DNA from: Bremia lactucae
Lineage: Eukaryota > Oomycota > Peronosporomycetes > Peronosporales > Peronosporaceae
Assembly (NCBI RefSeq): GCF_004359215.1
Contig: NC_090613.1
Span: 5,172,179 to 5,207,935 of the forward strand
DNA: 35,757 bases
Direction of reading: 5' to 3'
The notes under the pieces are model-generated. The model had not been told where the DNA came from. It did not search any database and saw only the letters and a program-made list of their open reading frames with translations. How positions within the stretch are numbered: position 1 is the first letter of the stretch; the number at the start of each line of letters is the position of its first letter. A program made the position numbers and the translations under genes. This document shows, piece by piece, positions 20,571-30,110 of this stretch.

Positions 20571-21065
20571 GACAGACCGCCTCTACCGTTACGACTTGTA
20601 TCGTATACGGATGCAGACTATGCAGGCGACGACAAAGACCGAAAATCAATAAGCGCCGGCATCGAATTCGTAAATAAGATGGTTGCAGGATGGCACTGTA
20701 AGAAACAGACTGCCGTTGCACTATCGACTGCTGAGGCCGAGTTTGTATCCGCCGCAGTAGGCGGTGTGGAAGTGCTTGGGGTCAAGGAACTAGTGATGGA
20801 AATTGGTGTTGAGGTCAAGACTCCAGTTGTGCTGAAGATTGACAATCAAGCGGCTATACAACAGATTGATAACGAGGCGGCATCATCTAATAGCAAACAT
20901 GTTGAGATCAAGATGAAGTTTCTGCGCGACTACGCATTGAAAGGCAAGATCAAGACCGAGTTTCCTGAGACCAAGGCTATGGTAGCAGATCTGCTAGCTA
21001 AAGCTTTGCCAGCACCTCGAATCCTGGAGCTGTGTGAAGCCATTGGGCTGGTGCTCTCCCAGTGA
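20500..21065 (+). pseudogene. Copia RNase H domain
   Basis: Readable in one frame: YVRGTRATVLHV, SYTDADYAGDDKDRKS (first catalytic Asp), ALSTAEAEFVSA, KIDNQAAIQQ and the conserved SKHVEIKMKFLRD block near the C-terminus, ending GLVLSQ and TGA 12 bp before the 3' LTR. This domain is the best preserved of the copia polyprotein. The start given is approximate, because the frame overlaps the RT remnant. Confidence 0.85.
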
Positions 21066-21076
21066 GCCGGGAGGAG
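21066..21076 (+). other. Copia polypurine tract
   Basis: The purine-rich GCCGGGAGGAG lies directly before the 3' LTR start (TGTTGGAAAC), where plus-strand DNA synthesis is primed. Confidence 0.7.
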
Positions 21077-21266
21077 TGTTGGAAACACAGTTGAAGTTTG
21101 AAGTGTCGCGACTCCTCGGGAGAGTCGCCAGCACGAATGACATAAACCAGCTCTGGGGGCGCCTGTTGAGAAGATGGAAATATCTCAAGGTTAGTTAGGA
21201 AGACATTGAACTAACCATGGATAATATACTCACTCTGCAATCTTCTCTGCCAGCCACAAACCAACA
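21077..21266 (+). repeat. Copia 3' LTR (190 bp)
   Basis: Starts TGTTGGAAACACAG and ends CCACAAACCAACA. It is followed immediately by the GTCAA duplication and then by the resumed Ty3 integrase reading VNGLIHPRVPL. Confidence 0.92.
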
Positions 21267-21271
21267 GTCAA
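21267..21271. repeat. Target-site duplication, right copy (GTCAA)
   Basis: Exact copy of 15903-15907, directly after the copia 3' LTR. Confidence 0.9.
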
Positions 21272-22238
21272 CGGTCTCATCCACCCACGCGTTCCGTTAA
21301 AGAATCCACTGCGTGGCTCAGGGCTTGGTGGTAGAGAATTAGCCGATAGGCTTGTTGATATCAGCCCTGTTACCGTTCGGAAACAAGTAAGCCAGTTTCT
21401 CGCGACGCGATTTAGACATGTAAAGGATACGATGATAAACAAAAAGAACAAGCAGATGCCAAAGGCAAAAGCTGTATTAATTTTTATACTGTCGAAGATT
21501 GAGTTTTATTAAACGCTAAAAACTACCTGCTAACTTGGTTTTCGCGGTCTTCAAGACCAAATTGCGCCCGCGCTTTATTGGACCATTTACGGTCGTGGCC
21601 AGGAAGGGCCTAGCTTTCACGCTAAACCATCCTAGCAAGCTGCGTACACACCCAGTGTTTTAAGTTGGCTTGCTTAAGCCACATCGACGTGGACTAAAAA
21701 GGCGCTTGCGCCAAGAGAGGCGGTCGTGCCACAGGTTGCTGCATCCTCATCAGGATATCCAGCTGGCCTTCTAAACGAGGTTGCTGACGTGCCAGCATCG
21801 AAAGACGGTTCTATACCGCCTCAAAGGAGCTCTCAACCCGAGCAAGAACCTCACGAAGAAGTTGCACCTCGTGAGCATCAAATGCCTCCGCCGAGATTTC
21901 AGACCCCTCCCGCGCTGCTTGATGCGCGGGGGAACCTTCAGGTTCACGTGGAGAAAAAGCGACGTCGTCGTAAGGGCCAATACCAGTATCTGGTGAAGTG
22001 GCTAGGGTGCCTCTCTTCTGAAAACTCTTGGGAGTATGAGGTACCTCTTCGGCAAGATTGCCGTACGCCGTTGACGTTTTTGAGCGCCAAGCTCAGGGTC
22101 AACTCACGTCGAACGACGCTTCCCACCATAGACGTGATTTTATGTGGATTTATAGCGTCAATGCGGCTTGTATCCATGGTTGTACGGTCAACCGAAGCAC
22201 TGAATATCGGCTGGACATTTCGTCGTCTTCTGGCATAA
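21272..22238 (+). pseudogene. Ty3 integrase C-terminus with chromodomain
   Basis: Resumes as GLIHPRVPLKN. Then come stops around 21510-21690, then an open stretch from 21726. It is Pro/Glu-rich first and then carries a chromodomain: LQVHVEKKRRRRKGQYQYLV, then KWLGCLSSENSWEYEV (about 21930-22050). Known: chromodomains on Ty3 integrases steer insertion towards marked chromatin. The aromatic and Trp positions typical of the fold are partly kept. The coding part ends by 22238. Confidence 0.8.
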
Positions 22239-22540
22239 TGCCGAACGTAACCGGCCTTTGGCCTTAAACTTGGCGAAATCGAAGCGAAGCTCCAAATATT
22301 ACAAAGGCGGCGGGTCCGGTGAACCCAGTTCTCAAATGAGACTTCGTTTTCACTTCTTGTTTATTTCGGAAATAAAACAATCGGAATTTCCCTCATGGAG
22401 GCCACTGAAGCCCCACGGTCTTGATCACGTAAACGCGTCAGATACTGACTTCGCGTCACTACCTTTGGCGTAAGGTATCGCTCATGAAGAGCGTCGCGAG
22501 TAGCGATCCCCTCCGGCGTTCTCGCTACGTCTCCGGAGAT

Positions 22541-23245
22541 CTAGATGGCCAAACTGTGACCCGCTATCTCTTTGAGACGCTCGTTCGCACTAAGCGGAGT
22601 GAATCTATATTCGCTATGAGCTTTAGCGTTCGCTATCTCGGCAGCTCGACGACGAGCTTTTTCTTCTATGAAGATTGGCTGCTCTTGCTCTTCATCGAGC
22701 GAATTCGAAATGATGTTGGACTCAGGGTCCCGTGTCCTGCTCAATGCAGTTAAGACATCAGCGGCACCAAGTTCATAGAACGGATTCGGGGCCCCTCCGA
22801 CGTTCATCTGGAGGAGAAGGCGTGAAAGAACGACGCTCTTTCTCCTCCTCCTCTGATGGAGAGTGACTTTCAAACTCCACCATTCCCTCATCGTCGAAGA
22901 AGGCGTAAATGTTGTTGTCTCCATGTTGTGAGCCATGATAGAAGTTTGGATGGGCAATAATGCGCCATCATCATTCCTCATGAGCTCGTTGTCCGCATCA
23001 CTACTATGAGGTGACGGCAACGGTGTCGACTCATTGTAGTCGACAATGAGCGACGGATCAACATCCTAACTGTTTAGGTAGGATGAATCCTTAAGCCCCG
23101 TTAACGCGAAAGCAGCAGTAACTGTCGGCATTTCGACTAAGGCATTGGACGCTGCCAGCGTGTTAACGCGGCGCGTGCGCTTAGTGTGAGGTTGAGTGGG
23201 CGTCTTCGCAGACGACTTACCATCGTGGCCCCTTTTAGGTGGCAT
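22541..23245 (-). pseudogene. Antisense ORF between Ty3 integrase and 3' LTR
   Basis: On the minus strand one frame runs from ATG 23245 (MPPKRGHDGKSSAK) to 22541, broken only by TAG at 23066-23068 between SSYLNS and DVDPSLIV. It is basic at the start, then Ser/Asp-rich, with an RRRRKSVVLSRLLLQMNVGG block and an Ala/Glu/Arg-rich helical C-terminus (EEKARRRAAEIANAKA). The coding look (long, one stop in about 235 codons) is better than that of the plus strand here. I do not recognise a domain. Known: some plant Ty3 elements carry antisense ORFs in this place. Function unknown. Confidence 0.55.
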
Positions 23246-23360
23246 CTTTGGCGCCGTGTATGAAAACACAGGTCGCTAGAGTGAATGAGAGAATTAGCGG
23301 CGCGTTAAGCAGCTCGCAATTCCTCCTTCCTCTTTGACGAATTCAAATGTAAATTTGTTC

Positions 23361-23375
23361 TTTAAGGGGTGGTGG
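23361..23375 (+). other. Polypurine-like tract before Ty3 3' LTR
   Basis: TTTAAGGGGTGGTGG lies directly against the LTR start TGTAACGGGC. Its G-rich run supports the LTR being the 3' LTR of the plus-strand Ty3 element. Confidence 0.5.
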
Positions 23376-23933
23376 TGTAACGGGCTAAAGTTGCCCTTAT
23401 GTTACACAATTCTCGTTAAGTGCACTTGATGTACTTTAGGGATGGTCAATTGCTTAAATAAACTAATGAGACCCACCACTCGGGTGTGGCTCACATTTGT
23501 GACCAACCCTTGTGTATGTGTTTCACATAGATGCATTCACATTAGGAAGATGACGCTAGCGTTGTCCGTGATGACGGCTAGCGTTATCCGTTACGCGAGG
23601 TATCTAGAAAGATACGCTCGCAATACATATTAGTGTTATCTACAGAGATGACATTTTTGATTGGTAAAAATAGTGTGTATATTTATTGCGATTAAATATA
23701 AATCAGTCTGAAAACTACTTTCTACTTAGTAAGTGCGCACGAGGAGCCGGAATACCGCTCCCGTGACGACACTTTACTAGAGTACTTAGTGTGTTGGGGG
23801 AGGACCACATTTGTTACCCATAATAAATGGGATTTAAGTAACTAACTATTTTGAAATTAGATAAAAGTGTATTTTACCCAAAATGTAAATGTACCACAAG
23901 AACGATTCTGCAACCGATGTGTGCCCCATTACA
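23376..23933 (+). repeat. LTR of family B (558 bp), plus orientation
   Basis: Starts TGTAACGGGCTAAAG and ends GTGCCCCATTACA (TG...CA). Its first 400 or so bases match the minus-strand LTR at 33657-34188 and its first part matches 1571-1709. It contains the CCACTCGGGTGTGG block and several short palindromes. It is assigned as the 3' LTR of the outer Ty3 element by position and by the G-rich tract before it. Confidence 0.78.
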
Positions 23934-24601
23934 CCCTCCCTATCAGGCTGTTGACACCGAGTGACAACATTCGCTTCATTTACTCGTTGAGGTTGGAATC
24001 TAAACAGCTAACTGCTCGGTTGTGGTTTTCTTTCGTTTGTCTAATGACAATCAAGCTTGAGTCACAGACTCTTAGCAAATGCTGTCTCGTCGTCTACGCT
24101 AGATAGCGCAGCGACCATTAATGAGAGCGCTGCCCATAAAGGCGCAGTCGCTTCTCCGTTGGTAACCACAACGCCTTATGCTCAGACAATAATCCATAAT
24201 GATTCTGACATAGAGAATTCGGAGCCTTAAGCTCCACCGACGACACGTGAACGTGCTCAGTCGGTGTCACAAGCCAGTCGTTTAGAACGTGGCAATGTGA
24301 CGGGTGGCATATCATTGATGCCCCTCCATCTAAATGGCCTCGTTTAAACGGGCCAAGAGCGTCGCTCCTAAAGCGCGCTCTTGTAGACGCACATAATTAT
24401 TATGGCGTCTTTAAATCATGGATGGCTCAGGGAAATCGCTTGAGCGTATTTTTCCCATCCCGGTCCTGTTACGTTCAAATGAAACGCCCGACCAATACGA
24501 GACGGAATTCTTGCGCCGCATTCATCCGCATTTTCGATGCGATGAAACAGCAGTCGCAACGAATTAATTTCGCCCGCTTGCGTGTGAGTAATTGACCATC
24601 C
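23934..24601. other. Unresolved remnants right of the Ty3 LTR
   Basis: Plus-strand frames here look weakly coding. One, at about 24060-24227, is Ser/Thr/Ala-rich (contains TINESAAHKGAVASPLVTTT) and ends in a stop before Pro/Thr-rich text. Another, at about 24260-24595, contains HNYYGVFKSWMAQGNRL. The minus strand is open at 24416-24616. I cannot choose between them or name a family. A decayed gag of another element is the likeliest reading. I looked here for the missing 3' part of the PDE gene and did not find it. Confidence 0.35.
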
Positions 24602-24667
24602 CCTTAAGTACACCAAGTGTACTTAACGAGGACTGTGTAACATTAGGGTAACGTTAGCCCGTTACAG
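24602..24667 (-). repeat. LTR family B terminal fragment
   Basis: On the minus strand it reads TGTAACGGGCTAACG and includes GTTAAGTACACTTGGTGTAC, matching the first 60-65 bases of the B-type LTRs at 34188 and 1709. The rest of the LTR is missing. Confidence 0.7.
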
Positions 24668-25219
24668 GTATAAAGAAATATGTAACGGACTTACCCGTTA
24701 CATGCCTCCTTAAGTGACAAAAGGGTGATAGACTAAAAAAATCAATTAGTCTCCGGTGTATGCAACACCACCTTAACGGTCAAAAACCGAATTGAAACCC
24801 CGGAACACGACGAAGCGGCAAATTTCAGCAGACTATGACTGGTCTTTTTCCTGTTACGAGGGAAACATTCTAGATTGATCGCTAAGGTCTCTCAAATATA
24901 GTCTATGTAAAATGGTTGGTGTATGCAATACCAAAGGTTTTATTTTTTCACAAGAAAGTTATTTAATCGCTTTTTCTGTAAATTTTACAGAAAAATTATG
25001 AATCATTGGCTTAATAGATATTGTAAAGTCAAATTTCCCACACTGCTGAAATTTTTGTGGTTCCAGCGCTCAAACGTCACACAACCTCACAAGTCGCACA
25101 ACTGGGAAACACTTCTCCCAAACTCTGGCACCGATTCGCTTCGTTGAAAGTAGGTCACCACCTTTTTAACATGTTCGTGGTACACTGACCCATTGCGCTT
25201 CCCAATAGTACGGCCTCTG
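24668..25219. promoter_or_regulatory. Upstream region of the FAR1-like gene
   Basis: AT-rich and without a supported gene. GGTGTATGCAA recurs (about 24757 and 24919), and there is a perfect inverted repeat at 24971-24995. It should contain the promoter and 5' leader of the gene starting at 25220. Confidence 0.4.
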
Positions 25220-28200
25220 ATGGCATTAAAGAGAGGGCGCTCGTCGTCATTAATTCACGACGCACGCTCAGCCAAGCGTGGCTGCAGTGAGACGATTGAC
25301 CGATTTCTACAGCTCGATGCCGAACCTACAGAAGGAATTACCTGCACCGGTACATTAACGAATACTGTCATTACTGCTACCGATAGCGATATGCCAACAG
25401 TCGAAAAAAATGCAACATTAAACGCTGCTGCGGCCATTCCATCTGGAACGGACACAATTGAGACGGAGAAGGTAAGTGCAGCAGGACAACTTCACCAGCC
25501 GAGTGGCATTATGACCAATGCGGCTTCGTTGAGGGAATTTATAGTAGCCGCGCCGGAGTTTGAAGCGATTCATGATTCTTGGGAGGCATTTGACGAAGCG
25601 CTTAAAGCTTACGGACACTTAACGTTCCAGCTTTATGTCATTCGTTCCACTACTTCGGTTAAGCGCCGCAATCTAAAAATTATAGAAAATGTTCGAAAAG
25701 GAGATTTACGAACTGAAATCACGGAGCTCGGAAAATTTCGAGGCAATAAATCGAGTCAAATGGTGGACAAAATTTTGATCCCGGAGCATTATCAGTGGTA
25801 CTCCAAGTCACTTAAATGTACACACGGTTGGAAAGAGCGTCATCGTGGCATTGGAAAGCGTGGGTCGGGAGTCGTACGGTCGACAAGCTGTTCTGCAAAA
25901 ATGTGCGTTACTTTGCAGCACCGAGGGCACGATCCCACCAATTGGAAGGTGGTCGTGACGAAACATGTTCGCACGCATAACCATCAGTTGTCGAAAGAAT
26001 TGTTTATGTACTATACAGAGAACCGGCGTATCTATGATACTGACTTGCTCGCTGTATCTGGCGATACAATTGGAGCCGCACCATCGTCTGTCGACGTTAG
26101 GAACGCGAAATGTTCCATGGCAAATGATCACGCAAGTCATCGATCCGGGCTTCATGCTATTTATTCGTCGAGCGAAGACCAGAGCCAGCACCACCAAGCT
26201 TCGTCAATAGTTTTTCGGATGTTGGACTCATCATCGACTCAGAACTACATCGAAGATCGTACTAATAAGCATTTGGTGCCGCATTTAGAAGCCAGCAATG
26301 GTTACTTTGCGCGCGCGAATGAATCAACCCCAATGCCACCTATGGGAACGCTTATATTGACACCAGGTACGGTCCCTTCTACAGCGATGGACGGAGGGGG
26401 TTATTGCGTTCCTCGCGTATCAATTAAGGTACACGCCTGTTGGACTGCATTTCATGACTACGTTGCGCAGTACGCGTTTGATACGGCGCAAATATTTCGT
26501 ACTCGATCTACCGTATCGGTAGCTGCCCGGAATGCCAGGATTCTCGCATCGTTAGCCGCTAAAACAAGAAGCGAAGACCATGGCGTCGCTAGTTACGCAA
26601 GCTACGCCACAGCTGCACCAACTTCACGCCTGTTTCCAGACGAGTTCAAATGGTTTTCGAAATTGCTCATTTGCACCTACGGATGGAAGCGCCGAGTGCG
26701 GGGTAAAGCGCTTAAAAGTGGTGAGCATGGAAGTGGGCCTTGCCCAGCGATGATGCTTGCTCGATTAGAGCGAAATGTTGACGGAATGTGGCAAGTCGTC
26801 ATTAATCGTCAAGTACCGGAGCATAATCACGAATTAGGCGGTCACGTCAATGATAATGTCGCAAAGACATATCGTATTGGTGGAATAGCTGACGTGCTTT
26901 CGCCTGCGCGATCGCTTCATACCGATTCAATTTTGCAGACTTCAAGTAATGATAATTCAATATTGTTGAAATTGCATCCGATCACGACACCATCAAGTGT
27001 CGATGACATACAAATGGCGACTTCAAACCAGCGAGAAATTGTAGTACGAGTTCCCAGGCTTCAATCCGTGTTTAAATCTTGGGATGCTTTTCATGCGAGC
27101 CTTAAAAGCTACTCAGACGCAACGTATCAGCTCTATCGCACCAGAACGACAAGTTCAGTGCAGGGAAGAAATCAGAAGATTGCGCAAATGAAATGTAGAG
27201 ATGATAAAAACTTTGACAACAATGGCAACGTTAGTGATTCGGAGACCGAGCTTAGTGAAGTAACTGCGGCACGCAAGATTCCAGAAAGTTGGAGATGGTA
27301 CTCCAAGACTTTAACGTGCACACATGGCTGGAAAGAGCGGCATCGAGGCTCGGGCAAGCGTAACGCTCATGGTGTGCGCTCCACCTCATGTCCCGTAAAG
27401 ATCTGCGCGACGGTGCAATACCACAAGTGTTCGAAACGACAAGTAAACAGTAGTCCTTTAATTGAGAGCGAAAACACGACTTCAGATCGTTGCTGGCGCG
27501 TAGTGGTGACGAAACACGTCGTGGATCATAATCACAATTTGTCGCGGGAACTATACCAGTACTATTGTGAAAACCGTCGAATTTATGACCCGGAGTTACT
27601 CGCAATTGATACATCAACTAGTAGCAGTGTGGATTCGCGAGACAAATTTCCAGACTCAGGTGGGATAAGCCCGGAATATCACTTGCATGGCATTCAACTG
27701 CTTTCTCATTCGTCTGTGCTACCGATGCAATTTGAGGCAGGGCAAACGGAGACTGTGAGCCACTTACAACTTTTTGCAACGTCGAGAAGTAGTCAATCTG
27801 GTAGCATTGAAACGAATGCAGTGGCACTTTCTGCGTCCAATCCATCGCAAAATGTTTCATCAGTTGTGCTTGTTCCGTACAGCCCTTCTATCTTCTGCCT
27901 ACCCAGTCAAGCTCATGTCCAGCAGCCAAAAGTGCAGTACCAATTCGAGCACAAACAATGCACAGTGGCAGCATCTACCGACGCTGCTACTGGATATAAA
28001 GTCATACAAGCCGCTCAAACGGATCAAAATGTCGCTTTGTTGGCACCTGTTGCCAAGCCAAGCTTTACTCCACCAAATGTTGTGCTTCTCAAAAATGCAG
28101 GGCTGGCTTTGTCAGGTGCAGTCCTTTCAAATGGCACAAATGTCGCTTCTGTGCCGTGTCGGATTCATGGAGCGTCGGGTGAAACGCAAGGCAACGTGGC

Positions 28201-29137
28201 TTCAACTGACGCCCGCATAGCGCAATGTACATGTTGCTGGATTCCAGGTGGTAATTGCATCTCGATTGTCCCTGCTATTGAGCCACTGTCTTCAACGGAT
28301 TTGAGTCTTGAAGCAGATAATAGGACATTACTCTATGCTGATGAGATCGAGGGATTTTGGAAGCCATCGTCGAATTCTGAAATTGAAAAGATGACGACGG
28401 AAAGTGGGGCGATGATGTGGCGTGTGCCTCGGATCATGCGGCGGTATCCAAGCTGGGAAACATTTCATAAATATTTAGACGAGTACTCGGCGGCAACTTT
28501 TCAGCTGTACCGCGTACGCACGACGTACTCTGTGCGCTCGCGCAACGTTCGTCTCCGTCAATTGGCTGCAAGTCGAGGCCTTTTGGTGCGCGAAGAAGGA
28601 AAAGATAACGCAACTGACACGGAGCAGCACGATGGTGCACACGGAATTTCTCGAGCGCACTTGGTACCCGAGCAGTACGAATGGTACTCAAAAACTTTTC
28701 TCTGCACGCACGGCTGGAAGCGCCGTAGTCGTGGAAGTGGCCAGCGTGTGAGTCACAGTGTACGCGCTACGGAATGCCCTGCTAAGGTCTGTGCTACGCT
28801 TCAGCGCACGGACGGGTCGAGCGACTGGAGTGTAGTCGTGACCAAGCACGTGACCGAACACAACCACAAGTTGTCAGAAGCCATGTATCAACAGTATTCC
28901 GAAGTCCGACGAGTGCGTGACCCAGCAATACTTCAACAGGCCGAGCAGATGTGGCGAGCTGGTGGTACCCGTCGTCGCGTGTTTGAATTTTTGAAAGAGC
29001 AATCACCGGGTCATATCGTTCTCATGAAGGACGTTCACAATCTCGTGCAGCGATGGCAGACCCAAGAGCCGCAATGTAGACAAGATGGGGACAATGATGA
29101 CCAGAGCGACATTCAGACCAAGCAGCAGCTCAATTGA
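25220..29137 (+). CDS. Protein with four FAR1-type (WRKY-GCM1-like) zinc-finger modules, 1305 aa
   Basis: A single open frame starts at ATG 25220 (MALKRGRSSS); the frame is open for nine codons before it but has no ATG. Four modules lie at about residues 110-285, 397-545, 607-795 and 1067-1240. Each has an N-terminal block (SWEAFxxxLxxY...QLYxxRxTxSVxxRN) and then a C2H2 finger: CTHGWKxRxRG, CPAKxC, W.VVVTKH and HNHxL. Module 2 is the most diverged (CTYGW, PCPAMM) and lacks the third Cys. The C-terminus ends in a helical block (FEFLKEQSPGHIVLMKDVHN). Known: FAR1/FHY3 and MULE transposases use such fingers to bind DNA. No DDE transposase core is visible, so a domesticated DNA-binding protein is inferred. 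Linkers are Ser/Gln-rich. The 3' part is copied at 30309. Confidence 0.85.
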   Translation: MALKRGRSSSLIHDARSAKRGCSETIDRFLQLDAEPTEGITCTGTLTNTVITATDSDMPTVEKNATLNAAAAIPSGTDTIETEKVSAAGQLHQPSGIMTNAASLREFIVAAPEFEAIHDSWEAFDEALKAYGHLTFQLYVIRSTTSVKRRNLKIIENVRKGDLRTEITELGKFRGNKSSQMVDKILIPEHYQWYSKSLKCTHGWKERHRGIGKRGSGVVRSTSCSAKMCVTLQHRGHDPTNWKVVVTKHVRTHNHQLSKELFMYYTENRRIYDTDLLAVSGDTIGAAPSSVDVRNAKCSMANDHASHRSGLHAIYSSSEDQSQHHQASSIVFRMLDSSSTQNYIEDRTNKHLVPHLEASNGYFARANESTPMPPMGTLILTPGTVPSTAMDGGGYCVPRVSIKVHACWTAFHDYVAQYAFDTAQIFRTRSTVSVAARNARILASLAAKTRSEDHGVASYASYATAAPTSRLFPDEFKWFSKLLICTYGWKRRVRGKALKSGEHGSGPCPAMMLARLERNVDGMWQVVINRQVPEHNHELGGHVNDNVAKTYRIGGIADVLSPARSLHTDSILQTSSNDNSILLKLHPITTPSSVDDIQMATSNQREIVVRVPRLQSVFKSWDAFHASLKSYSDATYQLYRTRTTSSVQGRNQKIAQMKCRDDKNFDNNGNVSDSETELSEVTAARKIPESWRWYSKTLTCTHGWKERHRGSGKRNAHGVRSTSCPVKICATVQYHKCSKRQVNSSPLIESENTTSDRCWRVVVTKHVVDHNHNLSRELYQYYCENRRIYDPELLAIDTSTSSSVDSRDKFPDSGGISPEYHLHGIQLLSHSSVLPMQFEAGQTETVSHLQLFATSRSSQSGSIETNAVALSASNPSQNVSSVVLVPYSPSIFCLPSQAHVQQPKVQYQFEHKQCTVAASTDAATGYKVIQAAQTDQNVALLAPVAKPSFTPPNVVLLKNAGLALSGAVLSNGTNVASVPCRIHGASGETQGNVASTDARIAQCTCCWIPGGNCISIVPAIEPLSSTDLSLEADNRTLLYADEIEGFWKPSSNSEIEKMTTESGAMMWRVPRIMRRYPSWETFHKYLDEYSAATFQLYRVRTTYSVRSRNVRLRQLAASRGLLVREEGKDNATDTEQHDGAHGISRAHLVPEQYEWYSKTFLCTHGWKRRSRGSGQRVSHSVRATECPAKVCATLQRTDGSSDWSVVVTKHVTEHNHKLSEAMYQQYSEVRRVRDPAILQQAEQMWRAGGTRRRVFEFLKEQSPGHIVLMKDVHNLVQRWQTQEPQCRQDGDNDDQSDIQTKQQLN

Positions 29138-29256
29138 CATAGCTAGTCATGACAATGATGTCACAATTGATCTGTCTCCATGATCTGATTCTGTCAACTG
29201 CTCGGATGACAACCCTTTTTTTTCGGCTCAAGTGACGTATTTAAGCTAAAGTAAAG

Positions 29257-29685
29257 GTGACGCCTCTGACTGCGCAGGGAAAGGCGCCTGCTGCAGCGGG
29301 TAAACTTTTAGGCAAAATTTGGATGTGTTCGAGTGATATGTTAAGAGAAAAGACTTGTATACTTGATGGTGGTTTTGGAACGAAAATGCAATTGCCTAAA
29401 ATTTGTCAGATTTATAAGGATTGGCACATCGGTTCAGTATCTTGCGATAACTGGTTTATTAACGCGACCATTTTTTGTAAATTTATTCATTGGAAATTCA
29501 AAAGGTGTCTTCGATTTGTGGAGGCTTCAGCTTTCGACGATATGAAATAGCATGTGCAAGATCTTCAAAATGCAGCCATTGTACGTCGAGATAAATCCAC
29601 CAACCTTTGGCGGTAAAGCAATTTTAGACTACCGCTGTATGGATTTGATCAGCGAAAGTCGAAGGGTCGTCAATTGGACGTTGTC
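29257..29685 (+). pseudogene. Possible fragment of a homocysteine S-methyltransferase-like gene
   Basis: A frame with no ATG near its start (first codon GTG) reads REKTCILDGGFGTKMQ at about 29342-29390. LDGGFGT is characteristic of the N-terminus of homocysteine S-methyltransferases, which begin with L/IDGGxGT. The following residues (ICQIYKDWH) could match the next helix, but the rest does not keep the pattern. LTR A begins at 29686. The match is one short motif, so this is tentative. Confidence 0.3.
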
Positions 29686-30110
29686 TGTAACGGGGTGTAT
29701 CGTTACATGAAATTAACATTTAAAGGCTGTTGATTAATATATTATCTAAAAGGTAGATAATATTTGGAGAATATAACTTTAAAAGTAATGTTCAGAAATC
29801 TTATCCATAAATAGGTATAGGCCATTATATCTATTTATCCCGCAGACTAATCAGCTGTAAACGTAAACAAAGAGAGATAGATAGTAAGATAAGATTTCAA
29901 TTGCATGTTTAGTATTAGTTCATAATTAAGTTAGCATTAACAGATAGAAAGAAGAGAAACTTAATTATAAATACACATTCCATTTAACCCTCTATAATGT
30001 AGTTGTCTTAAAGAGAAGTTTTCCTCTGCACGTACTGGTGTACGTGAAGTGACGTAAGGCACCACTCGCAACTGAAGCAGTGCGAAGTGGACTTGTACTG
30101 AAGCAGTACA
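29686..30110 (+). repeat. LTR family A, plus orientation, 3' end truncated
   Basis: Starts TGTAACGGGGTGTATCG and follows the 1118-1570 LTR (read on its minus strand) through the AT-rich middle and the hairpin chain, then stops at GAAGCAGTACA. About the last 20 bases of the LTR are missing. The sequence then changes to gag of another element on the opposite strand. Confidence 0.8.

Larger units (their letters stand above)
15908..21266 (+). mobile_element. Ty1/copia retrotransposon with both LTRs, nested in Ty3 integrase
   Basis: Seen: 195-bp and 190-bp LTRs (TG...CA), gag with a zinc-knuckle remnant, DSGAS protease, GAG-pre-integrase, integrase, then RT and RNase H. Integrase before RT is the copia order. 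The element is flanked by GTCAA on both sides. By hand alignment the LTRs differ by about seven substitutions plus one 5-bp indel, so the insertion is not recent. Internal stops, frameshifts and a foreign segment in RT make it non-autonomous. Confidence 0.92.
11336..23933 (+). mobile_element. 5'-truncated Ty3/gypsy (chromovirus-like) retrotransposon, interrupted by a copia element
   Basis: Order seen on the plus strand: gag remnant, aspartic protease, linker, reverse transcriptase, RNase H, integrase zinc-binding and core regions (interrupted at 15907), integrase C-terminus and chromodomain, antisense ORF, purine-rich tract, LTR. This order (RT before integrase, plus a chromodomain) defines the Ty3 chromodomain group. 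There is no 5' LTR; the left junction lies within gag at about 11333-11366, directly against the PDE coding sequence. Many stops and frameshifts make it non-autonomous. The left boundary is approximate. Confidence 0.85.

Noticed and set aside
23934..24601. Remaining 3' half of the PDE gene beyond the Ty3 element
   Set aside because: I looked for the later PDE blocks (conserved Asp and Trp motifs) in the readable frames and found none.
26000..26210. Opposite-strand and shifted frames inside the FAR1-like gene
   Set aside because: They are shadows of the 1305-residue frame; none shows a domain.
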